From contig PBTY01000093.1 of assembly GCA_002729235.1 (NCBI GenBank), positions 1 through 64,000 on the forward strand: a stretch of 64,000 nt of DNA, read 5' to 3'. Origin of the DNA: Rickettsiales bacterium (lineage in GTDB: Bacteria > Bacteroidota > Bacteroidia > Cytophagales > Cyclobacteriaceae). A model generated the notes under the pieces. The model was given only the letters and a program-made list of their open reading frames with translations. It ran no database searches and had not been told where the DNA came from. Of this stretch, positions 1 to 5,865 are shown piece after piece (within the stretch, counting starts at the first letter, position 1; every line of letters begins with the position of its first letter). The translations under genes and the position numbers were made by a program.

Positions 1-2
1 AA

Positions 3-83
3 TTGTAAGTCTATTACAGGACAATCGAAAATTGTAAATTAATAATAGGACTATATGTTAAACCTGTAAACTTATTTTAGGAC
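3..83. repeat. Three iteron-like repeats at the window edge
   Basis: The pattern TGTAA, then an AT-rich stretch, then AGGAC occurs three times. The AGGAC parts are at 18-22, 47-51 and 79-83, and in each copy the G of TGTAA lies 13 bases upstream (5, 34 and 66). Repeat spacing is 29 and 32 bp, close to three helical turns. The array may continue beyond the window start. It could be an operator or iteron array, or a worn tandem duplication. Confidence 0.45.
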
Positions 84-105
84 GACACAAGTCGTAGTTG
101 GTAAG

Positions 106-243
106 GGCTGGGCGCCCCCGGCACGGCGTGGGTCGGCAGACCTGGCCTTAGATAATTATGCTTACCAGCAGCGAATAAAATTTATTCAGTAACATAGTCG
201 CTGCGGTACCGAATGAAGTTTGAGCCAGGCTGGGCGCCCCCGG
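106..243. repeat. Pair of 16-bp GC-rich direct repeats
   Basis: The word GGCTGGGCGCCCCCGG occurs at 106-121 and again, identically, at 228-243. Each copy contains the self-complementary core GGGCGCCC. Both stand out against an AT-rich background. Between them lies a nested hairpin (168-204) containing the perfect palindrome GAATAAAATTTATTC. Function is unknown; an interspersed genomic repeat family is the simplest reading. Confidence 0.5.
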
Positions 244-267
244 GCTACAGCGATGGCGCAGCGGCTA

Positions 268-295
268 TTTACACATAACACAAATTATATAACAT
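268..295 (-). other. dif-like XerCD site A (reverse)
   Basis: Read on the minus strand, the site has left arm ATGTTATATAA, centre TTTGTG and right arm TTATGTGTAAA. The left arm matches the site at 7016-7043 in 10 of 11 positions. The right arm keeps TTATGT but then diverges. It is the most degenerate of the three left-flank sites and may be a relic of an earlier insertion. Confidence 0.4.
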
Positions 296-362
296 GGGAA
301 ACCGCCAATTGAAAAGTCAAACTTCAGATGCACTACACGTACAAACTCGCCGGCTACTGCCG

Positions 363-391
363 GCTTAACATAATACTCAATTATATAAGCA
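363..391 (-). other. dif-like XerCD site B (reverse)
   Basis: On the minus strand the left arm is TGCTTATATAA, the centre is a 7-nt TTGAGTA, and the right arm is TTATGTTAAGC. The right arm matches the XerD arm of E. coli dif (TTATGTTAAAT) in nine of 11 positions and that of the 7016-7043 site in ten. It is inverted with respect to the site at 457-484 and starts 94 bp before it. The pair could fold into one hairpin on single-stranded DNA. Confidence 0.5.
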
Positions 392-405
392 GGGTTTGGC
401 GTGGG

Positions 406-453
406 CATGGATTGCACGGCGCAGGCACTGCGGGCCAGGAATGCAAATCCATA
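406..453. repeat. Long imperfect hairpin between two inverted dif-like sites
   Basis: ATGGATT followed by GCA pairs with TGCAAATCCAT with one bulged base. Inside this, GGCGCAG faces CTGCGGGCC across a short loop. The outer flanks TTATATAA (381-388 and 460-467) extend the fold. The bulged, extrahelical-base structure resembles folded recombination sites such as CTXphi attP(+) or an integron attC, but canonical attC end boxes are absent on the left side. Confidence 0.5.
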
Positions 454-456
454 GCA

Positions 457-484
457 TTGTTATATAATTTATAGTATGTTATGT
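457..484 (+). other. dif-like XerCD site C, left element junction
   Basis: Left arm TTGTTATATAA, centre TTTATA, right arm GTATGTTATGT. It shares 15 contiguous bases with the right junction (GTTATATAATTTATA) and the same 6-nt centre. The right arm departs from the XerD consensus at three positions. A hybrid or phage-derived arm opposite a conserved core is what Xer-mediated integration leaves. Confidence 0.6.
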
Positions 485-570
485 AACTGAATTTCAACAA
501 CATACGTACTAAAAAAAATATATAACTTGAATAGGGGAAAACGCTACGCAGTTAAACCTTTGAATGAATG

Positions 571-801
571 TTAGTCTTTGTTAATGTACAATTCTCCGGT
601 TTCCTTATTAACTCCGAAATGACCTATTTGTCGGCCTGTTTTTCGGGTGTTCCTGTTGAAATCATACACTTTGCCATAATGGAAATTTGGAATGTTAAAG
701 AATCCGTTTGCGACATCTTTTAGATATCTGTTTGATATTCGATACCATTTCCAATTCCCATCCAGCCAGACTATTTTAACGACTCCTTGTTTGATCTTCA
801 T
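571..801 (-). CDS. Small hypothetical phage protein
   Basis: This encodes 76 aa, lysine/arginine and aromatic rich, with no signal peptide or membrane segment. It is the last gene of the minus-strand phage operon and its start overlaps the stop of the transglycosylase gene by four bases (ATGA), implying translational coupling. Its position after the lysis enzyme suggests a late function, but I recognise no family. Confidence 0.6.
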   Translation of the reverse strand: MKIKQGVVKIVWLDGNWKWYRISNRYLKDVANGFFNIPNFHYGKVYDFNRNTRKTGRQIGHFGVNKETGELYINKD

Positions 802-1316
802 TGATCTACTTTAGAAACTTGAATCCTATTACCACAGCAAGGGCAATCAAAAAAAAAAGCTCCAGACTTTACTGGATTTGTTCCAATATCGAAACCTGCT
901 TTTTGAATCTTGTCCAGGTACACACGTGTATAACTTGGAACATTGCCTTTTATCAAATTGCCAATTCCAGCATTGTAAGCAATAATGATGTTTCGAACGG
1001 TAACAGGCTGGTTGAAGTGGTTTAATTGATCGATGATCTTTGACCCCAAAAACCATGTACCCGCCTTGATATTGTTTTCAACATCATAATACCAATCGTC
1101 TGATTTCATACCATGGACTTTCTCGAATTCATCGACAGCACCGCCACCCCGTAAGACTTGCATAAGACCCATTGAGTAACGACCGCCAGATTCGGCCCTG
1201 TAAGCGTTCGGATTGTAGTTTGACTCTATTTGTATTACTGCGTTAACAAAGTCGGAAGGGAGGCCGTATTTAGCAGCGTATCTTGCCGCTATTTGTTTTA
1301 TTTCCTCCCTCGTCAT
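798..1316 (-). CDS. Phage lytic transglycosylase (SLT fold)
   Basis: This is a 172-aa soluble lysozyme-like protein predicted to cleave peptidoglycan during entry or lysis. The SLT family landmarks are present in order: the catalytic Glu in VIQIESNYNP near residue 31, YSMGLMQV near residue 48, and IIIAYNAGIG near residue 112. No signal peptide is seen, so export would depend on a phage membrane partner or virion packaging. An unusual C-terminal tail carries CPCCG, possibly half of a metal site. It overlaps both neighbours by four bases. Confidence 0.88.
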   Translation of the reverse strand: MTREEIKQIAARYAAKYGLPSDFVNAVIQIESNYNPNAYRAESGGRYSMGLMQVLRGGGAVDEFEKVHGMKSDDWYYDVENNIKAGTWFLGSKIIDQLNHFNQPVTVRNIIIAYNAGIGNLIKGNVPSYTRVYLDKIQKAGFDIGTNPVKSGAFFFDCPCCGNRIQVSKVDQ

Positions 1317-1594
1317 GCTATCTTATCGAATCTAAACTTCTCAAACTGTGTATTTAAACGTTTTAATGAAAATTCAGTACCATCTGCCAATACTATGTAT
1401 CCATCTTGTGACTCAATATAAAATGATCGATTTACCCCTCCTGAATTAGAACCACTAAAAGACGCATAATCATTTTTATTGTCATCAGTCCAACCTATTT
1501 CGTTTGCGGTAGTTTCAAGTAAATAACAACCAGAAAAAATTCTTACTAGTTGTTTCCCTTCTACGGATTTAATTAATTGAGCCATATAATTCAT
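1313..1594 (-). CDS. Hypothetical phage protein
   Basis: This encodes 93 aa without membrane segments, with alternating short beta-like stretches (FYIESQDGYIVLADGTEF). The start overlaps the upstream gene by 26 bases; a second ATG three codons in (MAQLIKS) is an alternative. No family is recognised. Its place between a membrane protein and the lysis enzyme suggests a structural or accessory virion role, which is inference. Confidence 0.6.
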   Translation of the reverse strand: MNYMAQLIKSVEGKQLVRIFSGCYLLETTANEIGWTDDNKNDYASFSGSNSGGVNRSFYIESQDGYIVLADGTEFSLKRLNTQFEKFRFDKIA

Positions 1595-2027
1595 TGATTT
1601 GATCTGTGGTTAAATACTTCTCTATATCAATTCTCAAACTACCAGATTCAGAAATATTATTATATTCCTTTTCAATCTGATTGAGTTGATTTAATGAACT
1701 TATGAGTAACTCAAAGGCCGAATCTTCATCCTCATACCATGTAGTAGGTTGCCACCATGAAAGAGCCTTATTAGTGCCTAAATAGCGAGATAACAGCGTA
1801 GCTTTTCTAACTGGATCGCCTCCTAAATCTTCCACTAGTTGCTTTTCCTCTCTTGTGTACCACACGTAAATTGCACCTATAACAATCAATGCAGGAAGTG
1901 CATATTTTTTCAGGTCTTTATTCTGAGAGAGTTTTTTACCACTTGCTATTAACGGAGCTAAAACAAGAGGGGCGAACCTTAAAAGCCCGCCTCCTGCAAA
2001 TTTTAGAAAGTTAAGAATCAGAGGCAT
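1569..2027 (-). CDS. Phage membrane protein
   Basis: This encodes 152 aa. The N-terminal half has two hydrophobic stretches: residues about 10-28 (GGGLLRFAPLVLAPLIAS) and 42-57 (YALPALIVIGAIYVWYT), separated by a lysine-rich loop. The C-terminal 90 residues are acidic and soluble. Such a layout suits a protein of a membrane-containing capsid or a DNA-delivery component. It lies in the structural block of the operon, its start 17 bases inside the upstream micro-gene. Confidence 0.6.
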   Translation of the reverse strand: MPLILNFLKFAGGGLLRFAPLVLAPLIASGKKLSQNKDLKKYALPALIVIGAIYVWYTREEKQLVEDLGGDPVRKATLLSRYLGTNKALSWWQPTTWYEDEDSAFELLISSLNQLNQIEKEYNNISESGSLRIDIEKYLTTDQINELYGSIN

Positions 2028-2151
2028 CCGGTTTGATTAAGCCTGAGCCCTTTGCTCGTTTCTCTAATTCTGGAACCAACATTTGTGTGACCGCCAAAAG
2101 TGCAATTCCTGCCACAATTGGATTATCAAAGAACTTAAAGAGCTTTACCAT
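2011..2151 (-). CDS. 46-aa single-pass membrane micro-protein
   Basis: ATG at 2151 opens a 46-aa frame ending in TAA at 2011. Residues about 9-25 (DNPIVAGIALLAVTQML) are hydrophobic and are followed by a charged tail. The start overlaps the stop of the upstream gene in the shared string ATGGTAA, and the 3' end overlaps the next gene by 17 bases. The exact coupling on both sides supports a real gene, plausibly a minor membrane-associated virion protein. Confidence 0.55.
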   Translation of the reverse strand: MVKLFKFFDNPIVAGIALLAVTQMLVPELEKRAKGSGLIKPDASDS

Positions 2152-2423
2152 GATTTATTCCCCCTTCCTTGTCCTCTTTTCTGTGGCGCATCGCCCTTCC
2201 ATTTTGACACACTCAAGGCCATTAGTTCATCGCCTTTATCTGAAGTTACTGTTGATTGATTCGGATAACATTCTACCTTAAGCATTTTACCGCCTCCGAT
2301 GTGTACAGAACCCATCATAATTTCGATTTCTTCGCCTTTTTTATCTCCTTTGCGAATTTTTTTAGTCTTCTTTTTTAACCATAGTGTTCCCCACGTACGG
2401 TCATTGCTTTGCATATCTAACAT
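2145..2423 (-). CDS. Small basic phage protein
   Basis: This encodes 92 aa, strongly basic, with a KKKTKKIRKGDKKG block near residue 17 and a Gly/Arg/Lys-rich C-terminus (KRGQGRGNKSW). No membrane segment is present. Nucleic-acid binding, for instance in genome condensation or packaging, would fit the charge pattern. I know no named family for it. A hairpin (2435-2455) precedes it. Confidence 0.6.
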   Translation of the reverse strand: MLDMQSNDRTWGTLWLKKKTKKIRKGDKKGEEIEIMMGSVHIGGGKMLKVECYPNQSTVTSDKGDELMALSVSKWKGDAPQKRGQGRGNKSW

Positions 2424-2434
2424 AGTATAAAATA

Positions 2435-2455
2435 GGAGGGGGAGAAAGCCCCTCC
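2435..2455 (-). terminator. Hairpin, possible weak terminator
   Basis: GGAGGGG (2435-2441) pairs with CCCCTCC (2449-2455) in the gap between two phage structural genes. Read on the minus strand it is followed by a T-rich but interrupted tract (TATTTTATA). It could attenuate transcription or stabilise the mRNA. Confidence 0.4.
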
Positions 2456-2463
2456 AAAGCTTT

Positions 2464-2877
2464 TTAAATAAATCCTAATAATTTGATAATTCCGTAACCT
2501 AAACCGAGTTTAACAGGCGCAGGCACACTCTTAACACTTTGATCATGATTATTACCGCTAGCATTAGCAGAATTGGAACCGCTAGTATTGCCAGAAATAG
2601 TATTAGACTTAGTGCTAGAAGTTTGTAAAGTTTCAATTCCACCGATTGCAGGTATTTGGACTCCTTGGATTGCTCCAAGTGGATTGTTTTTTTTTGACAG
2701 AGTACCAATTGCTTTAGTCGCAATTCCTAAACCCTTTGCAACAAGTCCACCTCCCGGGATAAGGTTTGTGGCCAAACTTGCTATTCCTCCTAATGCAGGA
2801 GCAGCTTTTTTAACTACTTTTCCTATTCCCTTAGTCGCTTTCTTAAGTCCTCTACCTATTTTTTTGAAGAGACCCAT
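2464..2877 (-). CDS. Glycine-rich membrane-active phage protein
   Basis: This encodes 137 aa. The first 27 residues form a cationic amphipathic helix (MGLFKKIGRGLKKATKG and on), very like a membrane-lytic peptide. Glycine-rich hydrophobic segments follow at about 28-65, then a Ser/Asn/Thr-rich linker (85-115) and a hydrophobic C-terminal segment (KLGLGYGIIKLLGFI). It sits directly downstream of the candidate capsid gene. A minor capsid, membrane-channel or DNA-delivery protein is the best guess. Confidence 0.6.
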   Translation of the reverse strand: MGLFKKIGRGLKKATKGIGKVVKKAAPALGGIASLATNLIPGGGLVAKGLGIATKAIGTLSKKNNPLGAIQGVQIPAIGGIETLQTSSTKSNTISGNTSGSNSANASGNNHDQSVKSVPAPVKLGLGYGIIKLLGFI

Positions 2878-2879
2878 AT

Positions 2880-3848
2880 TTATTCAACACTTGCTTTCGC
2901 TTCCTTAAGATCATCGGACTTAACAATCGCTCCTGAGTGTCTATAAGCTTTGGCTACCTCCGGTTCTTCTCTTTCAAGTTTTTCTATTCTCGAAATCAGA
3001 TCATCTAGATTGTTAACAGTTGACAAACTTACACTCGTTGGTATTACTTCCCGAACATAAACTATATGAGGTGTCGCCGAGGAATCTGTAACAACCTTAC
3101 ATCTTAAATTAGCTGGCAAAGGACCTGTTTCAGAAAAAATTCTAAAATAATCTTCCTCATATCTACCCTCAATTTGACCGAAAACATTATGCATTCCATA
3201 CATTCCGGCCTGATCGAATAGATATGTTTTTTCTCCCTCTATATCCAACTGAACATTAATACTACCAACAAACTCGCCATCTTGACCGATCAGCTGACGA
3301 CCATCATTATACCAAACTTGTCTAACCATTCCCAGAGACTTATCTAAATCTAAAGTCTTATCGTATTCCAGGTAAGCATCTGGTTTAGGAGTGGTGTGAA
3401 CTGTGTATATATCAACTTGCTTAGTCGTCGCCTCACCATGATTATAGATGACTTCTAACTCCTTGTCTTTTCCAAGTGATATATGACCAAGAGGTAAATA
3501 CATTGCTTCTTTATACAGAAAAGTCCGCTCAAAATTGTCCATCAATGCCGAACTAATTGTTACGTCTACATCAGCATCTAACTCACCAATTAAGGCCATT
3601 ATTTGATTAGCAAAATGACCTCTAGCTTGCAAACCATTTTCGAAATTGCTTAACGCAGAAATAAAATCTAGCGTTAGCCTGTTTGCTAAAACAAAAGTTC
3701 GCTTATTATCTCTGATCTTAACTGTTACAGAATTTAACCCGCTTGCGCTACCGACTATTAAAAGTCCTTCAAGTTGACCTGTTGATTGATCAACGTCTTT
3801 ATTAGTTCCTTCAGCAAAAGAACCTGACAAAATGTTATCCAACTTCAT
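2880..3848 (-). CDS. Candidate major capsid protein
   Basis: This 322-aa protein is the largest of the structural block, soluble, without signal or membrane segments, and predicted mostly beta. The motif YLPLGHISLGKDKELEV near residue 119, with alternating hydrophobics, resembles jelly-roll capsid subunits of internal-membrane phages. The C-terminal 60 residues are charged and helical (LDDLISRIEKLEREEPEVAK). Its position, two bases upstream of a membrane-active protein, fits a major capsid gene. The double jelly-roll (FLiP-like) assignment rests on length, composition and context, not on a detected homologue. Confidence 0.5.
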   Translation of the reverse strand: MKLDNILSGSFAEGTNKDVDQSTGQLEGLLIVGSASGLNSVTVKIRDNKRTFVLANRLTLDFISALSNFENGLQARGHFANQIMALIGELDADVDVTISSALMDNFERTFLYKEAMYLPLGHISLGKDKELEVIYNHGEATTKQVDIYTVHTTPKPDAYLEYDKTLDLDKSLGMVRQVWYNDGRQLIGQDGEFVGSINVQLDIEGEKTYLFDQAGMYGMHNVFGQIEGRYEEDYFRIFSETGPLPANLRCKVVTDSSATPHIVYVREVIPTSVSLSTVNNLDDLISRIEKLEREEPEVAKAYRHSGAIVKSDDLKEAKASVE

Positions 3849-3995
3849 TTACTTACCAATTTTATCAGCCATCCCTTGAACCATCATTACCGGATTGTAT
3901 TGATCTGGGAGGAATGCACCCGCCACAACACCAAGAAGAGCTCCAGCAATTAAGGCTGTTTTCTCCTTCTTGTTTTTTAAGTTTATTTTAAACAT
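3849..3995 (-). CDS. 48-aa membrane micro-protein
   Basis: ATG at 3995 opens 48 codons ending in TAA at 3849, immediately before the capsid-candidate start. A lysine-rich N-terminus (FKINLKNKKEK) is followed by one hydrophobic helix (TALIAGALLGVVAGAFL). It is the first gene of the structural block, just after a terminator-like hairpin. A small virion membrane protein is plausible. No family is recognised. Confidence 0.55.
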   Translation of the reverse strand: MFKINLKNKKEKTALIAGALLGVVAGAFLPDQYNPVMMVQGMADKIGK

Positions 3996-4000
3996 GATGC

Positions 4001-4036
4001 AAAAAAAAAGGCTTCTAACCGTAGTTAAAAGCCTTG
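4001..4036 (-). terminator. Rho-independent terminator between early and late phage genes
   Basis: On the minus strand, AAGGCTTTTAAC and GTTAGAAGCC form a stem around a four-base loop, followed by nine consecutive T. It follows the 59-aa gene and precedes the structural block, so it should separate replication from structural transcription or attenuate read-through. Confidence 0.75.
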
Positions 4037-4063
4037 GATTACTTTAAGTTAGTTTTGATTATT

Positions 4064-4243
4064 TTAGATAAACATGGCTAGCTCATCCTCTTCAATTTTG
4101 TAATAGTTGGCTACGTCTGAAAGTGTAACCATATCAACACGAAATTTTTCCTTAATCTTCTGTAGTTCTTTCCATGCTTTATTCCTACCGCAATGAAGTA
4201 ATGACATGATGTTTTTTATTGATGCTCTTCGTAGTTTATACAT
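4064..4243 (-). CDS. 59-aa HTH-like small phage protein
   Basis: ATG at 4243 opens 59 codons ending in TAA at 4064. The basic N-terminus (MYKLRRASIKNIMSLL) is followed by TLSDVANYYKIEEDEL, which reads like a helix-turn-helix. It lies between a strong folded DNA structure (4275-4317) and a terminator (4001-4036). A phage transcription regulator or DNA-binding protein is plausible. The length is below common gene-calling cut-offs. Confidence 0.5.
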   Translation of the reverse strand: MYKLRRASIKNIMSLLHCGRNKAWKELQKIKEKFRVDMVTLSDVANYYKIEEDELAMFI

Positions 4244-4274
4244 AATTTGTTTTCGGTTTTAAAAGGCCACCCTT

Positions 4275-4317
4275 GAGCGAGTGCTAGCACCGAGCCGGAG
4301 GATACCTCCGGTCGCTC
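4275..4317. other. Three-way-junction hairpin, candidate replication origin or packaging signal
   Basis: Outer arms GAGCGA (4275-4280) and TCGCTC (4312-4317) enclose two inner palindromes: the perfect 10-mer GTGCTAGCAC (4281-4290) and CCGGAGG (4295-4301) paired with CCTCCGG (4305-4311) around an ATA loop. A competing pairing exists between GGTCGC (4310-4315) and GCGACC (4323-4328). It is the most elaborate fold inside the element and lies in its largest central intergenic gap. ssDNA phages place origin and packaging signals in such folds. Confidence 0.5.
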
Positions 4318-4331
4318 ATAGGGCGACCTCA

Positions 4332-4358
4332 ACCATACCATCATAAGGTATGGTTTTT
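4332..4358 (+). terminator. Terminator-like hairpin, plus orientation
   Basis: CCATACC and GGTATGG pair around ATCATAA and are followed by TTTTT on the plus strand. All neighbouring genes run minus, so either antisense transcription is stopped here or the fold is part of the origin-like cluster just upstream. Confidence 0.45.
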
Positions 4359-4532
4359 CCATTTTGAATAACAAGGCCAAGGGTCGCCACATACAAAGGC
4401 ATATTTATTGTTCCTAAATAGTCCTATTGGAATCATCCATGCTCTATACCTCTTAGCTCCACAAACTTTGCAATAGCTCCTAGGAGCTCCAGTCATGTCC
4501 GTGCTCCTGGTTATCTTTTTAAGATTTCCCAT
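4341..4532 (-). CDS. Small Cys-rich (zinc-ribbon-like) phage protein
   Basis: This encodes 63 aa from ATG at 4532 (MGNLKK); an upstream TTG at 4544 is possible but less likely. CKVCGAKRY and CGDPWPC give two cysteine pairs, the pattern of a small zinc ribbon. A basic N-terminus suggests nucleic-acid binding. The start codon lies in a 28-bp duplication of the initiator gene's 3' end (4529-4556). Confidence 0.55.
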   Translation of the reverse strand: MGNLKKITRSTDMTGAPRSYCKVCGAKRYRAWMIPIGLFRNNKYAFVCGDPWPCYSKWKNHTL

Positions 4533-4784
4533 ATACAAAATCAATTATTTGATCACCCTCGGCTTTTAGGTGATTGAATATATGATTAATTGATCAACAT
4601 AATTATTAGTCAAAGGATACTCGACTCCATTACGCAAATTAATTGCCTTACCGTTATTAACTATGTATATATCATCGCCATTAATAAACTTAAATAACAC
4701 TCCGTTGATTAAGTTTCTACCAAATGCGCGTTTATAGTGTTTTAATTCAACTTTTACCATATACAAAATGAATTATTTGATCAC
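4529..4784 (-). repeat. Duplicated 3' end of the replication initiator gene
   Basis: The 28-bp blocks 4529-4556 and 4757-4784 differ at one base. The second block encodes the initiator C-terminus DQIIHFVYGKS plus stop. In the first block the same frame still reads DQIIDFVYGKS plus stop. Each block also supplies, in another frame, the ATG of a following small gene. This points to a recombinational duplication that moved a start-region cassette. Confidence 0.7.
4566..4760 (-). CDS. Small hypothetical phage protein
   Basis: This encodes 64 aa from ATG at 4760 (MVKVELKHYKRAFG); TTG at 4766 is an alternative. It is soluble with short beta-like stretches (YIVNNGKAINLRNGVEY). Its start overlaps the 3' end of the initiator gene. 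No family is recognised. A regulator of replication is possible from location only. Confidence 0.5.
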   Translation of the reverse strand: MVKVELKHYKRAFGRNLINGVLFKFINGDDIYIVNNGKAINLRNGVEYPLTNNYVDQLIIYSIT

Positions 4785-5865
4785 TAGGCTTTGCAGAGTC
4801 CTTTACTTCCTGACTGGTGTATTCGTTCCAGACCTTTTCAAGCAACTGCCTAGCTTTGTACGTTTGTGATTTATTCGTAGTGTAATCTTCAATCTTTACT
4901 TTGGCCATTGCCAATGACCCGATTGTATCAAGCATATACATTGCAAATACTTCTGACATTGTAGGATTACCCGTCTTTTCGCGTTTTACCGTGGATTCAT
5001 TCTCTAAGTGTTTTATGAACATCTCAGAAAGCATTCTTTCTTTCTCTTCGTGTTCCAGACTGAGAATGTCATTTAGCGTAAATTGCTGATAATCGTCTTT
5101 ATCCGTGTTTGTCATATACTTGTAATGTTTTTTGTTCTTGATGGTGCCCTCTAATCTCATAATGGGAGGGAGGGAGCACCCTTGTAGCTCTGATTGCCAA
5201 AACTCATTTGATGAGTGTTCCAACTCGATATCCTTGGAGTACATCTTAACATGCGGTTTGCCATTCGTAGCAACTTCACGTTTTGACCACTGGATACCTA
5301 TATTAGAATCACTAGTTCGCATGTCATGACCGCCCGTTTTATTCCTGGACAACTTCGTACGATCACCAAAGAATTTGACAATGTCTTTTTGCTGAGCAAT
5401 AGACTCAACTAAGAAATCTTTCTTAATGTCGGTGTCTGTCAAGGCACCCTTCAAAAATACCTCATAAGGCATTTTGACTACATGTTGTGTTAATATTTCA
5501 TCGTAAATGCGCCCGATATTCAATAGGGTTATTCCTTGTAAATAATCCCTCTTTAACAGCTTGCTATTGAATAATATTAACAAGCTTTCTTTCATTACTT
5601 CACCGTAAGTTTTGCGCTTTTCTATCAGATAGGAGGTAGTAACTCCGTTTTTCTTTACAGTGAATCTTTTTCGTTTAAAGGCTCTTTCATCTACTTCGAT
5701 TTCGAATTGACCTTCTTCATTTTCACAAGAATTGGTTCCTTCAATCTCTCCATATTCTGAAATTTGAGCCCATCTAGTTAACAACTCTTCGTTAACTACT
5801 TCTACTTTGTCTAAATCGATTCTTAGTTTGCACGAGTCTATTGATACTAGACCCGATACATTCAT
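4747..5865 (-). CDS. Rolling-circle-type replication initiation protein
   Basis: This is a 372-aa soluble protein, the largest in the element. The central segment HVKMYSKDIELEHSS near residue 205 and RLEGTIKNKKHYKYM near residue 240 match the pattern of phage replication proteins of the gpII/X and RstA class, in which a Lys-x-Tyr-x-Lys strand precedes an Arg-x-Glu strand. These nick a phage origin and drive rolling-circle synthesis. I cannot point to an unambiguous HUH motif, so the nuclease class is inferred. It heads a block of overlapping small genes. A partial duplicate of its 3' end lies downstream. Confidence 0.65.
   Translation of the reverse strand: MNVSGLVSIDSCKLRIDLDKVEVVNEELLTRWAQISEYGEIEGTNSCENEEGQFEIEVDERAFKRKRFTVKKNGVTTSYLIEKRKTYGEVMKESLLILFNSKLLKRDYLQGITLLNIGRIYDEILTQHVVKMPYEVFLKGALTDTDIKKDFLVESIAQQKDIVKFFGDRTKLSRNKTGGHDMRTSDSNIGIQWSKREVATNGKPHVKMYSKDIELEHSSNEFWQSELQGCSLPPIMRLEGTIKNKKHYKYMTNTDKDDYQQFTLNDILSLEHEEKERMLSEMFIKHLENESTVKREKTGNPTMSEVFAMYMLDTIGSLAMAKVKIEDYTTNKSQTYKARQLLEKVWNEYTSQEVKDSAKPSDQIIHFVYGKS

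Larger units (their letters stand above)
1..456. other. Gene-free, repeat- and hairpin-rich left flank
   Basis: No open frame of convincing length is seen on either strand. The stretch holds three iteron-like repeats (3-83), two copies of a 16-bp GC-rich word (106-121 and 228-243), and a hairpin with arms GCAGCGA (168-174) and TCGCTGC (198-204). It also holds a 9-bp inverted repeat GAAGTTTGA (216-224) with TCAAACTTC (318-326), two reverse-oriented dif-like sites (268-295 and 363-391) and a long imperfect hairpin (406-453). The density of foldable DNA next to an Xer-type junction suggests recombination or replication signals. None can be assigned a proven role. Confidence 0.6.

Noticed and set aside
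380-467. Integron attC site
   Set aside because: The bulged hairpin and TTATATAA ends resemble attC, but the left end lacks the AAC of the R'' box. No integron integrase or cassette genes are present, and the dif-like reading explains the ends better.
801-1421. Plus-strand frames opposite the transglycosylase
   Set aside because: They are antisense to a gene with a clear catalytic motif and have no coding-like composition or recognisable domain.
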